In this document: in pieces, positions 23,301 through 35,023 of the stretch
Numbering within the stretch: position 1 is the stretch's first letter
Layout of the letters: each line of letters begins with the position of its first letter
DNA from: Sphagnum compactum
Taxonomy: Eukaryota; Bryophyta; Sphagnopsida; Sphagnales
DNA: 64,000 nucleotides
NCBI GenBank assembly: GCA_965153455.1
Contig: OZ234504.1
Coordinates: 3,410,001-3,474,000 of the forward strand
Direction: 5' to 3'
Notes under the pieces: model-generated
The model's database searches: none
Told to the model about the DNA's origin: nothing
What the model saw: the letters and a program-made list of their open reading frames with translations, nothing else
Translations under genes and position numbers: made by a program

Positions 23301-25300
23301 CAACAAATGAACATGTATTTTGTTGACTTTTCTTTCCATCCATGAATGTTTGTTGTTTGCAACTAATGTCATTTACAACTTGTTCAATGCAACTAAATGA
23401 AATATAATCACAATGTTGTCTATGACTAAAAACTAGTCACAAAAACCAATAGAAAAAACCTTGATTTCTTTTAATGGATAAAAATGAAACCACTAGTTAT
23501 TTTGTGGTCCATCGTCATCAAATTTCTCAAGATTATAACCTTTTGCATGTTGCGTTTTAAATATATGTGTGCATTGAAATGTGCAAATTGTTTTGCAAGT
23601 TTTGATGCAACAAGTCCTAGATTTGATGGTCTTGGCCCATGACATAGTCCTTGGAGGTGTACATTTTCTTTTGTATTTTATTGTTGATTCAAAAACATAT
23701 CTGCATCTACTTACATGATTATGTTATGTAGGATGAAATCTCTTAACATGTATACCACAATCCACAAAATTTAATAGATCATGAGAGTGTAACTACAATT
23801 GTGGAAATGTAGAAACATGGAAGGCAACCTCAAATTGAATAAAGGATCTAAGACAAGGATATGATGGAAAAGACAATGTAACCTATTTGGGAAAAGGATG
23901 ATCTGTTATAGGTGATTTGAGTATTTCATCAACTTTAAGTAGGTTACATCTTTTGTAACACAAGGTTGCCAAGGCTTATGATGCATCATTTAAATTTAAT
24001 CCTAAGTTGCCATGAACAAAGTTTAATTTATCTTAACCCTCTTTGTATAATGGTGTTCCAACAGTGTTTTTAAAGCTAAAAGATATTTCTGTTGTTAATG
24101 GCTAAACTCATTTTTTTGTGTTTGTCTATAATCCAAGAATGAGTAGTTCAAATGCTTCAAACCCTACTAGTTAAACTCTAATATAATAAATTTCAAATAT
24201 TCTTGCCATCAAAAGGAAATATCCGTAATTAACAAAGTGAAGCATGCAAAGTTAGGGTCTTGACCTTCTAGGTTTTATTTTATGATATGAAAACCTTGTA
24301 AAATTGTTGATAAAGTTTTTGTTAAAGGTTTTGTTTTCTTCTCTATACCTTTCTTACAAGGATATGTCCATGTTAATTCAACATATATGTGCATTTTGGA
24401 CCATGTTTTACAAATAAATAATCTTCACAAAACATTTATGGGCTTTGAACAATGTTGTTAAAAAATAATGGAATGAAGGTGTTTTTGTTATGGGTAATAT
24501 CAAAATTTTAAACATAAGGTAGCTAGAGATATATGAATTGAAAATGGTGTCTACTTTTGTTGTAAAATTGAGTGGCAACACCATATAACCAATAGAGGAT
24601 CAAAGACATGTAATATTTGAAAAAATACACATTGCTTAAAGTTGTTAAAACTAAGGGGAATGAATGGTTTACTAGGTCAAAGATGAAAGGGGATTCAAAA
24701 ACATGACCAAAAAAAGCATATTCTACCAAAAAATGTAAACCAAAAAAATACTTATAATGTTAACAATAATGTCATGTTACTATCATTTTTCATCCATTCA
24801 TCAAAATTTAACACATGCCACTATGAGGATTTTTTGGTAAATTTTTTTTTAAAAAATTAATATTAATTATCCATTATGATTATTCATTTTAGATGATCTT
24901 CAATTATGACATGCGACACAATCAAAATTTGCCATGGGACATATTAACTGAATTTTGAAAACAAATATATAAATCAGCCCAACCAAACCGCATGTAAACC
25001 CACTGATTTGAAAGACATAATTAACCATGTGCTAACATCGTCGCAATATTCCTTTCACAATCCACTCAATATGAAAAAACCAAATTTATATAAATAATGG
25101 GCATGTTGTTGTTAATCTGAGTTATTATTTTCCCTCTCCAGCTTTTCCCTCTTCGATTATGCAAGCGTGGCAGACTTTAGCTATTAAAGAAAACACAACA
25201 TGCACACTAGAAAAAAAACACACACATGTTTCCCAATTTCTCTCTTGATTTTAAATTTTTTTTAAAAAGCAAAACATTCACCACAAAAGTTCTCTGGTTG
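20400..25300. other. AT-rich gene-poor spacer
   Basis: No gene is recognised in about 4.9 kb. Small features are a (TTCC)n run at about 20764-20793, a (GGGA)n run at about 21213-21233 and a G-run at about 22731-22742. A direct repeat around ACCATATGAAAAACTTTT occurs at about 20908 and 21051. A short inverted repeat at 20994-21047 has arms CTTCAACCTAACCAA and its complement. Purine-rich repeats around AAGAAGATGAA lie at 22790-22950. Sequence near the ThrE start (20311-20480) would contain its promoter. Confidence 0.5.
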
Positions 25301-25307
25301 TGATGCC

Positions 25308-25640
25308 TAAGAGCATCTCCACCCCAAAACTGTAAACAACTCCTTTATTTTAGAGTAGAGTACCATTTAATGATCACAAACGTCGAAAAAGTTCCTTTAA
25401 TATACTCAAAGACCATTTATGTCTTTACATTTGGACGAGTAATAGTCACTGTCCCCACTCACAAACGTCAAAAAAGTCCCTTTAAACACTCAAAGACCAT
25501 TTATGTCTTTACATCTGGACGAGTAATAGTCACTGTCCCCATTCACAAACGTCAAAAATGTCCCTTTGGACACTCAAAGACCATTTATGTCTTTACATCT
25601 GGACGAGTAATAGTCACTGTCCAAATCCATAGTAGAAAAA
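25308..25640 (+). repeat. In-frame 84-bp tandem repeat x3, preceded by a MITE-type terminus
   Basis: Three units begin ACAAACGTC at 25376, 25461 and 25545, each containing ACTCAAAGACCATTTATGTC and GGACGAGTAATAGTCACTGT. The 84-85-bp period keeps one frame open, giving 28-residue repeats around SKTIYVFTSGRVIVTV. It is preceded at 25308 by TAAGAGCATCTCCACCCC, the same terminus as the MITE-like elements at 11232 and 18273. I see no start context or homology that supports a protein. Confidence 0.75.
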
Positions 25641-25949
25641 AGCTTTTAACGGGGTTAAAATAACGCTCCAAAACGGACCATCAATACCGTGATTTGCGCT
25701 ATCCTGTTGCAAGATTTAATGAAAAGGGATGTTTGCAGGTGAGGGGTGGATATGCCCTTATAGTGTGCTAATATAGAGTTGATCAGTTTAATCCACACTG
25801 TGTTGACCAGGGAACATGGGGAAACCGATACTAACACGAACATGACCGCTTGATGATCACAAAAATGTGCACATTCTGAGGCATATGAAGTTTGTAAAAT
25901 CTCACATAATTTTACAGATGTCAAAAGCACCGGCATTTGATGCTCACAG

Positions 25950-25956
25950 TATAAAT
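25950..25956 (+). promoter_or_regulatory. Probable TATA box
   Basis: TATAAAT lies in CACAGTATAAATCTGTGAG, about 59 bp upstream of the ATG at 26009. A pyrimidine-rich leader follows, so transcription would begin near 25980. Confidence 0.5.
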
Positions 25957-26008
25957 CTGTGAGCTCCCCGGTTCCTTTCCATCACCAGCTCAACCTCGAT
26001 CTGTTGCT

Positions 26009-27231
26009 ATGCTACCTGGGTGGAATGTGAGACGGACCTTGACATCCGTAGCTCGCAGATCCGGCCACACCGACTCCGCTTCACTGGTGTCCCACTTCTG
26101 CACGGTGAGGCATGTAACCTTTATAATTTGGGTCTGTATTGTTTCCATTTCTCATTTGATCATTGTCTTTTTACATTTCCGACGTCCTTCATTTTGACTC
26201 TATTACGTTGACATCACATGCTGCGAGTTATTGTACCCATTGCCACATATTGTTCACATTCGAGAATTGTAGACTCCGTTTGTTGTGAAGATTTGGTGAC
26301 TCCATTCAGGCGTCTGCATGACAAGGGTTCTTGTACTCTCATTGTTACGTAGTGAAAAGCATCATAACCATGATCAACCCATAGCCTCCTGCACACAGTG
26401 CACATCAACATTGTTGTTTTACTCACTCTACGTTGTTAACCGTCTTCCTGTTTGAATAAGTGCAGAAGTTGAGCATCATGGCGCGACCAAGTTTCATAAA
26501 GTCTTCCATCCTACTCACCATCCTGTGCCTTTCCCTTCTGGCTGGCACAGATCTATCTGGCCTATGATGATGGTGATGGGACGACGTACCATGCCCGAGT
26601 AAAAGTTGTCAGTAAGAGCAAGAAATCGATCGAGGAAGATAGCATCTACATTACCCACAAGTTCAAGTACGTTTATTTACATTGTTCAAGGATGTTTATC
26701 TACAAGTTCAAGGATGTTCAAAGTTCCGAGGCCTTTGTGGAACATGACCTAGCCAACAATGTAGCCAACAATGACTGCTTCTAGAGCCAACCTAATGTGA
26801 TTGGCGTCCTAGTGCTCGACGCTGTTGAGGAAGCCATTCCAGGAGCTGCTTCTTGCGGACTTCCTCCAGTCGAGTGTGACACGTCCGCCTCAGCCGCGAC
26901 TGCAGCGGCTATAGGTGCTGCAATCGCGACAAATTACATCTCAAAATCTCTCTTGAATAACGACAGCCCTTGCGGATTCCAGAAGTTCGTACTGGACGCA
27001 ACTGACTCCATGATGTCTGAGGATAATTGGGTCACCACCACTGTACATCCCGATGGTGTGCTAAGTTTTTCAGCTCGATCAAAAACTACTAATTTTGCAT
27101 ACAGAAGTATCACAATCGACGCGTATGGTCGAAATGTGGGTACGGACAAGTTCGCGTTCCCAAAACCTCCCAACATCGCTACAGCTCGTTCTTTTGGAGT
27201 CGAAATCCCCATTACCATCAACGAAGCCTGA
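26009..27231 (+). CDS. Unrecognised protein gene or recent pseudogene
   Basis: I do not recognise this protein. A phase-consistent model has exons 26009-26104, 26551-26666 and 26787-27231, giving 218 aa. It has a donor ACG|GTGAGG, a strong pyrimidine-rich acceptor GGCACAG|ATC, and a weaker second intron (AA|GTACGT to CTAGAG|C). The N-terminus is Arg/Ser-rich like a transit peptide. The body includes AYDDGDGTTYHARVKVV, a Cys-containing Ala-rich segment (SASAATAAAIGAAIATNYIS) and a beta-rich C-terminus ending IPITINEA. An alternative unspliced reading starts at ATG 26478 with a hydrophobic signal-like N-terminus. It needs a +1 shift near 26566 and meets TAG at 26782, so it would be a pseudogene. 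GC content and codon use stand out from the AT-rich surroundings. Confidence 0.5.
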
Positions 27232-27299
27232 GATTAACTACTCCAACTTGTGCACCAGGTCTTCTAGGAGGAACATCTAATTCGCTATAAGTTGCGGAA

Positions 27300-30200
27300 A
27301 GCTTTACCATGTCTAGTGCAACTAAGTTGTCCACTAACAAATTTCCTCTCATGTGACCAGTGCAAAGTAAGGAATAATATGGAGTAGAAAATGTTATGAG
27401 CTCTCTATGCACACATTTAATATCTATATATTTTCTTCAATCTTCGTGCATGGATTTTGAGTTTCCAACAATTAATCACTCCAACCCTTCCTAGCTACAA
27501 ATCCAGAATCAGACATATTTATAAGGATGACTCGATGCTTATGCATAACATGCATTTATATCGTCGTGCCCCTTACCTGTGACAGTCGACAATCCATCGT
27601 ACAGACCTGCAGTTGTAGACAAGAATGTCTGAAACCCATTTATAAATATGGGGTTCCAAACAGTGGTCCTACATGTTGCGACAGAGGCATTCTAAGTCCA
27701 ATATGATCCCCTTGCCAAACATCTGCTCTAGTGAGACTGGGTTTTGTTCTTCAAAAAGTAAACTCGATGATTAGTGTACTATGGTTGCAATGAATTAATA
27801 CCTGTGCCTGTGTTTCTTTTTCACAGTGAGCACTTTCAACTTGCCATCTAGGCTCTTACAACATACAACATGAGCAGGATTTGATGAAGATTTTTCAACG
27901 TTATGAGAGAAGTTCTAATTGTTTCCTTGATGGCATGTTGTTTCATATATTTGGGAGTCACACTCGTTTTCGTTAATCCTGCCTAAAATTGATGGATATT
28001 CGTATGATGAACTTGACAAATGTTGGGGGAAAACAAAATTCTCTCACATCATGCATTTAGCTATGATGAAGAAGCGGTGGGAATTGATAAACCATGGAAT
28101 GCTTTTGAAAAGGAAAAAGAATCAAAGCTTGGATAGCTTGTGATAGATTGTCTATAGAAAGTCATCATGGGTTATTTAGTGTCTTCCATGGATCATGGGT
28201 ACCTATTAGAGTGCTCTTATGTGCTAGGTGAGATGATCACGTAATAAAGTGAAATGTTTGTTATTGCCTCAAGCCCATAATAGAGTGCTCTACACATGGA
28301 CGCCCATGTGTCGATTTTGGGTGCACCCATCCAATTGATGGGTTGTTTTGAAGTCTACCCATCTACATGGATGCCCATGTGTCGATTTTGGGTGCACCCA
28401 TCCAATTGATGGGTTGTTTTGAAGTCTACCCATCTACATGGCCCATGTGTCCATTTTGGGTGCACCCATCCAATTGATGGGTTGTTTTGAAGTCTACCCA
28501 TCTATCTACGCGTTGTGTTTCTTCTCAAAATACCTTTACCCTAAGGTCGGTCACTTTCATCATTAAATAATTCTCATGATAGTGAACTGAAATTTTGTGA
28601 AAATTTAAAGTTGACATGTTGAAAATCATCATAACTATCATCGGCTACATTCTGAATAATTTCACTACTCATATCACAATATTACTAGGCTAAGGTATGA
28701 ATGTTGGGTAACTGATTTATTTGTTTGTTTGTTTGTTTTAGCTATAACTAAATTAGTAATGTGGTCAATGAAAGGGCAAGATTCCATTATGATGTTAACT
28801 ATGAAAGGTACCTACCCAACAACAACATCTAATTTTTCTGATTGGGCAGGCTTTGGATGTTTTTGGACACCTACATACCTTTTTCCTTGATGCACTCTCT
28901 TATTTTGGAAAAAGAAATTCATGCACTCCATCATGCATTAGGGTGGATTCCATGATCATGATGATAACAAGGAACAATACCTACCACCTATCTTTTGGGT
29001 AGGTATTAGATAGATGTATTTGGGATAAGTAGGTAGGTACCTTTTCTTCTTGGACTAGGTATCTAATAATGAATGCTTTTGTTTATTTTAAAAGAGTGTT
29101 TAATTTGGTTTCGACCCTCCAGATGATTGGCCTGTAGGAAATTTTTTGTTTGTAACCAAAGTGATGATGATCATCCATAGGAAGTTGTTTAATTTTTTTT
29201 GAAGTGTCAATTCCTCCTTAGGAAGATTTTTTTAGCCAAATATGGCTATAAATCAAATATGAAGTACAAATCTTTAATCATCCTTTTTATATTTGTGGCT
29301 ACTTACACTAAAAAACCAAATACGTAAATATGATGTCTTTTATTTTCACCTTCTGGGGATTGCAAACCTCAAAAATTCTCGCTCGCATAATTTTCTCGAA
29401 TTTTGGAATTTTTTTAATGTCAGGTTTTTTGGCGAAACTTCGCCAATGGAAAAAAGGCTTCTCCCTGGCTAGAAAGAAGGAGCAGCAAGCAAAGCAGAAT
29501 AATTGGGAAGTCCATAAGATGGCGTGCTGTGTAGCACAAGCAAACAAACCATGAGTAAAAATTGCTCAATTGAGAGTAGTATAATAATAATAATAATAAA
29601 GTCACCCTGTCTTTGGGCCCTAGATTGATCCCCTTATCCCTGGTTGGTCATCCCCAATTTGATAGCAATATAAATTATGTTTAATCAATGAGGTGTTGTA
29701 GCATGTATTGAAGAGGCCCAATTTTTATTTTTCTTTGAGGGAATAGTAAGGGGTGGGTGTTGGATTTTTTTTTGTTGTTCTAAGTGCAAATCACAATATC
29801 CTACCATATATTGTGCAAGGAGCCAAAGGGAAGCATTCATGCCCTTGCCATTAGCCTAGGCTGAATATGGGAATTCCAAAGGAGGAGATTTTTTATTACA
29901 ATATATTTATTTTGAAACTCTTGCAAGCTTATTGAATTTCTGTGTGATGGGAAATTCAAGGATGGTTATCACCCCAAAAAAAAAAAAAACCAAAAAAACT
30001 TTGAAGGTCCCCATAACTAATCAATATCACTCACAGTACACTAGTTGTTCACTAGTATTTATTGATCTTATTTTGACAAGGCTTGATCCAATAAAGAAAT
30101 ATTAAGGAGCAACAAAAAGAAAGGCCCAGAAGGGGTTTTTCATCCTGACTTCATATTTCATCCCCAGTTTCGCCAAAACTGGGGGCCTAGTAGCTCCACC

Positions 30201-30480
30201 AATGTGGGGGGGGGGGGGGTGTACTTTACTGTAAACTCACTTCATCGACATGATCTCGTGGGTGCTTTGGATTCGGGTTTGCTTTGAATCCGTCCCATGT
30301 CTGTTGGGGTGCTTTCACATGTGCTTTTCCATTTAAATTGGGAGTTGAGGACAAATCCTTCATGTAAAGATTTTTGGTTCAAACTGTGGGGAGGAGATTC
30401 CAGAAGTAGCCATTTTGGGTCTTGTGTTTGGATTTCTCGGTTGGGTTGTGTTGTTGTGGTAGCAGTACTAGTCCCCTGGT
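27300..30480. other. Spacer with tandem and dispersed repeats
   Basis: No gene is recognised. It holds the repeat at 28292-28506 and a diverged copy of the TAGCCAAA-type element at about 29150-29330 (AACCAAAGTGATGATGATC, then TTAGCCAAATATGGCTATA). It also has an ATA triplet run at 29580-29600 and a G-run at 30206-30219. The part nearest 30480 is presumably promoter of the gamma-glutamyl hydrolase gene. Confidence 0.5.
28292..28506. repeat. Tandem repeat, about 70-bp unit x3, with a distant copy at 47190
   Basis: Units contain GCCCATGTGTCGATTTTGGG and ATCCAATTGATGGGTTGTTT, with CCCATGTG at about 28303, 28374 and 28442. A single diverged copy lies at about 47190-47310 with the same downstream flank (AATGTTGGGTAACTGATTTA), so the unit belongs to a dispersed element. 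Confidence 0.85.
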
Positions 30481-30669
30481 GCTTTGCTTCTCTTTTCTTG
30501 TAGAAGGAGAAGAGTGAAGGATTTTTTTTTTTTTGGGTGGGAGGGGGTTGGTTTGATCTTGTTTTGGGTGTTGGGTGTTGGGTTTTGTTGGTACCTAGTC
30601 TTTCTTCTGTTACTAGGGATCAGAATTTTGAAGCAGTTTGAATTTTTGGGGACTTGGGGAATTTTTGCA

Positions 30670-33629
30670 ATGGCAAAGTTGCAAAAATCTCTGATCCAAC
30701 TGCTACTTTCCTTATGGTTGTGTAGTATTCTCCTGCAGGATACAACTACAACTGCAGCAAGAATTCTTCTTCCTACCAACAGAAAGATTAGGTCGAAAAC
30801 AGAGGACTCATTTGGCAGCAGAGACAACACAGGTGGTTTCCAGATCAACACTGGTAATATGGAATTTTTGCATGAAGAATCTGGTGGTGGTCGTGGTGAA
30901 GAAGAAGGAGGAGGAGGAGGAGAATCAGTTGTAGGCACAAATTCCAGGCCTTTGATAGGGATTCTCTCACAGCCATCATGCGGGGAAACTGAGACGGAAG
31001 CAGACTGGACTTCCAACCGTTCTTGTATTGCAGCATCATATGTCAAGTTCGTGGAGTCTGCAGGTGCACGAGCTGTTCCTCTTTTGTACAATGAACCTGA
31101 AGACACCCTAATCAAGGTAGGGTTTTTGTCAGAGTCTTCGCAACAACTTCACTTCCTTTGTTTGTTGTTGTTGTTGGTTTCATGGTCTTCATTAGGAAAA
31201 AGCAAGCAACCTATAAATCTTAAAACAGGGACAGAACAAGATCAAGTATCTTGCTCATATACCCAATGGAAGGGTTTGTGAACAAAACACTCAGGACTCC
31301 TTTGGGTTTGGGCAGAAGAAATTGAAATGAAATTGAATTGAATTGAGTTTCAATGTTTGGTTTTGTTTGTTTGCTTCTGTAAAAAAGTTTACCTGCCTGC
31401 AACAAAACTGAAGCGGTTGGTGCAATGTGCAGAAATTTGCAGCAATAAATGGAATTCTGTTTCCAGGAGGTGCAACAAGTTTGGATGACAATCCTTTCTA
31501 TCAAACGGCAGAGAAACTCTTCAAAGTAAAGTACAAAACTTGTTCCTCCTCCACCTTTGAACACTCTTCATTTCTTTCTCTTTACATAGGTATCAATGAA
31601 AAATGATGACAAATTGGATTTTATTTTTTTAAAAGACATATGCTGTTAATTTCACTGCATCAGATGGTCACCAAAGCAAATGACAATGGAGACTATTTCC
31701 CATTGTATGGAGCATGCCTTGGCTTTCAGCTTCTCACAGTTATAGTCAGTCAGGTATTACTGTATTAAAAAATTCTTCTTGCAATTGATGTTTTGGCATT
31801 GCTTCAGATGCACATAGATATTGCTTCCTGTATCCTAAACCCTACACCCTGAATATATGGTCAACAGAGCATGAATAAAAAGCTACACAAGGGAGTTATG
31901 AATCTGTAAACGCAAATAAGCTAATTTGGTGCATAACCTATTATGGGTTGATATTTGATGATGTAGAATCACAGCATATTAGGAAAGTTTGAGGCAACAC
32001 ACAAACCAGCTCCACTCCTATTGGTTGGTGATTGGGTGAAGGATCAAAGCATTTTTCAATGGTAAGAGACACTGCTCTCCCTCCTCACATCAGTTAATTG
32101 GTGTCCTTTTTTTCTCTGTGAGAAAAGTACCATGGAAAATTACATTACTTTGCAATCCATTGAATTGTCATGTTATAAGCCACCCCCACAGCAAGAATTT
32201 TGTGCCATGGTGGTCACTCTGTATACTTTGCAGGGTTCCACTAGGAGTTGTTGACAAACTCAGTAAACAACCGCTTGCAATGGAAAATCACCATCAAGGG
32301 GTTTCTCCACAGACATGGTTTTCTAATGAACTACTCACTGACTTCTTTCGTGTGCTAACAACCACCCAAGACAACAATGGAAAGGTTGGTTCTTTCACAA
32401 ACTATCATTACCGGCAGAGAAAATTGCAATGTCATCCCTGTTTTCTCACAGCAACTTTGTTGTTGTAGGGTTAAGGAAACTCTTGGAAGCATTTATCTTT
32501 TTCTTTTTCTGAAGAATATGAATTTTGAATATCCATCAACAAATCTATTGCATATTTATGAATGTGGAAGTGTGATGGAGAAAGAAAGGAAAAAATAGCA
32601 TCTCACTCAAGCAATTTTTGTGCTTAAAGAAACAAATTTGAACTGGGTGTAATGTGAAAAATCACAGATGTATATCTCAACTGTGGAGAGTCAGAGATAC
32701 CCGATTTTAGGAGTGCAGTGGCATCCAGAGGTAGGTCTACAAACATCGCACCATAGTTTGGTTTCTTAATCTCTGAATTGCTTGTAATTTAGGGATTGAT
32801 GTCAACATCTGTTGTTCTGTGCTCAATTTTGTTCTTATTATACCTTGGATTGAGAAATCCAAACTTATGTTTTCTGAAATGCCCTGTGGGATTTTACGCT
32901 TACACCTCCACATACACTGAGAAAAATCTTGGAGGTTTTATGAATTTTGAACATGTGTGCATTTCCCAGAAGCATGCATTTGAATGGGGTGATGATATGA
33001 TTCCACACTCAGTGGATGCTGTACAATTGACTCAAGCTGTTGCCAATTATTTTATCAGGTAGATCCTCTGACCCACCCATTTTCCTAATTATCATGGATT
33101 TTGACAAATTCAATCTTGTCAAGCTGGTAGAATTTAGGGTTTAGGGTTGGGCTTCTGTACTAAAAATTTATCACTCAAGGTTTCATTTCACCCCAGAAAC
33201 AAATTTCAGGGACATGACATCAGAGATATGAATCCCCTTAGCAAGGATGATAAGGTAAGAAGCAGTGCACGGCAAGTTGTAAACTGAGTGGTGTTGGAAT
33301 GTACTGTTGCAGCGAGGCACGCAAGTCACAGCACAAGCCCATCTCTGATGAGGAGGAACGGGAGTTGATGATGTACAATTACAAGCCCTTTTATTCAAAC
33401 AAAGACGGGTACGCCTTACGTTGGCTGGTGTAGGACTTTTTGAGTTAAAAGTCATGAATCAACAAGGGTAGAAAAAAATTTCGTAGTTTGTTATTATGTT
33501 AGACCACTTAACCTCTAAAACATTATTACTATTTGCTTGTTGAGAGGACTAATAATTTGTTTGTGATAATGGGTGTCTTGATTTTGCAGGCATGGAAGTT
33601 TTGAACAAGAATATTGGATCAATTTATAG
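30670..33629 (+). CDS. GGH: Gamma-glutamyl hydrolase (folate polyglutamate hydrolase)
   Basis: The family removes glutamates from folyl polyglutamates; in plants it is secreted or vacuolar. Nine exons join in phase: 30670-31116, 31433-31525, 31664-31753, 31967-32061, 32234-32384, 32668-32730, 32970-33058, 33313-33408 and 33590-33629, giving 387 aa. The N-terminus is a signal peptide ([20 protein letters not shown]). The core opens with [11 protein letters not shown] and [20 protein letters not shown]. The nucleophile Cys is in [11 protein letters not shown] (about residue 198), and the catalytic His is in VQWHPE (about 311). The conserved ENHHQG and KHAFEWG segments are present. An upstream in-frame ATG at 30484 would add a long hydrophobic leader; 30670 gives the canonical signal peptide. 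An acidic/Gly-rich insert (about residues 75-90) precedes the catalytic domain and is longer than I expect for the family. Confidence 0.93.
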
Positions 33630-34450
33630 ATTTTCACCCACATTTATTTCCCCCACATGTTCATTTGTCCCATATATCTACCTACCAACATCACCCAATC
33701 TGGGCTTAAGGTCAGTAACTCAAGAAGTAGGGTTTATCAGTATAACTTCTGTATCATCATTGCCATTTATTAGTTAGTGTAGTGCAACCTGCAAGCAATG
33801 GTCTGAGCTTGCAAGGGAGATTGCAACACTAACATTTTCCTCTATTTTCCTGTCTTGTTGTATGTTGAAAAAATTCTGTTCAAAGTGGGACACTATGTGG
33901 CACTGTTTTCTTGAAAGGAAAAGAGGAGAAAAAGGGTGAATTTTTTCCTTCAAAAAGGGAATTTGGAACAGAATCTTCTTTTTAAAAATTTGAGGTTGCA
34001 AATATGTGAAAATATTTGGCACCCTGAAAAAAAATCTTTGTTCACTTCTTGGATGTTATACTTGTTGCTACCTATTGCTCACAGAATGTCTGAGAGAGAG
34101 ATGGTCATTATAGCTCACATTGCAATTTTGTTCTCATTTACACATTATAAAAACAAAAGTCTTTGTAAGACAAGTTTGTATTTTGTTTGATTTTCTGATG
34201 TAGCATATGATTTGTATCATTGAATGAGCAAGGAAAGAGTAGAGTGCTGGCACATCACATATTCTCCTATCAATATATTCTGGGCCTGCAATATTATGTT
34301 CTTATGGTAAACTAAGAATGGGTGAATGATTTTGTAAGGGAAGGGCAACAAGGGTGGGAACCCTAACTCCAAAACAAAACAACAATTACCCCTTCATCTG
34401 ACCTCTTCCCCTGCATACAAAAACTGATCTCATTTGAACCCGGCAGCATG
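33630..34450. other. Intergenic region between convergent genes
   Basis: No gene is seen. It lies between the 3' ends of GGH (plus) and CESA (minus) and presumably holds both 3'UTRs and terminators. It is AT-rich, with no supported structure. Confidence 0.5.
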
Positions 34451-35023
34451 TTATAGCTTTTGTAAGGTGCCACTGAGTCTAGAAGGAAGGGTATGCTATA
34501 CAACAAGATACCCACAAACACAAAAGCAAGTACACAAGACTTCCATTGCCATCAGCTGCATATACAGAGTATGGACACAAAAAATGAAATATAAAATTGC
34601 TTGAAGTCCCTACTTTAGAAAGAGATGATTAACAACTCTCAGTAGTATTGTGGCAGTTCTCCATACTCACAAACTAAAGATTGTCCCAGTACCAAGCAAA
34701 AAACTTTTTCTATAAACTCTATAAACAAAAACTATTTTTCTTTACATATATTAAACCCTAATTCTAAACATTTTCCTTTAAATTCTTTAATTTAAAACCC
34801 TAAGTTAGAGAGGAATGATCACACATTCTGTGGGTTGATCAAGGCCACATTTCACATTAATAAATTTGATTAGCAATGATACAGTCAAAAGTCTCCCCCT
34901 CAGAGTGCTGCATATCCCTGTCTCTACAAACAGACTTCCCAGTTGGTCGGTCCCATGGCCCAGAACACTTACCCTCCTCTTCCATGGAGACTAAGGGATC
35001 TGAAGCTTGAAACTCTTAAAACC

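Noticed and set aside
26478-26566. Signal-peptide-like frame starting at ATG 26478
   Set aside because: It ends after about 29 codons; its pyrimidine-rich part also serves as a good splice acceptor tract (GGCACAG at 26550). I keep it only as an alternative reading of the unknown gene.
30484-30669. Gamma-glutamyl hydrolase start at ATG 30484
   Set aside because: It would add about 62 residues of Phe/Trp/Gly-rich sequence from T/G-rich leader DNA; ATG 30670 yields a canonical signal peptide.
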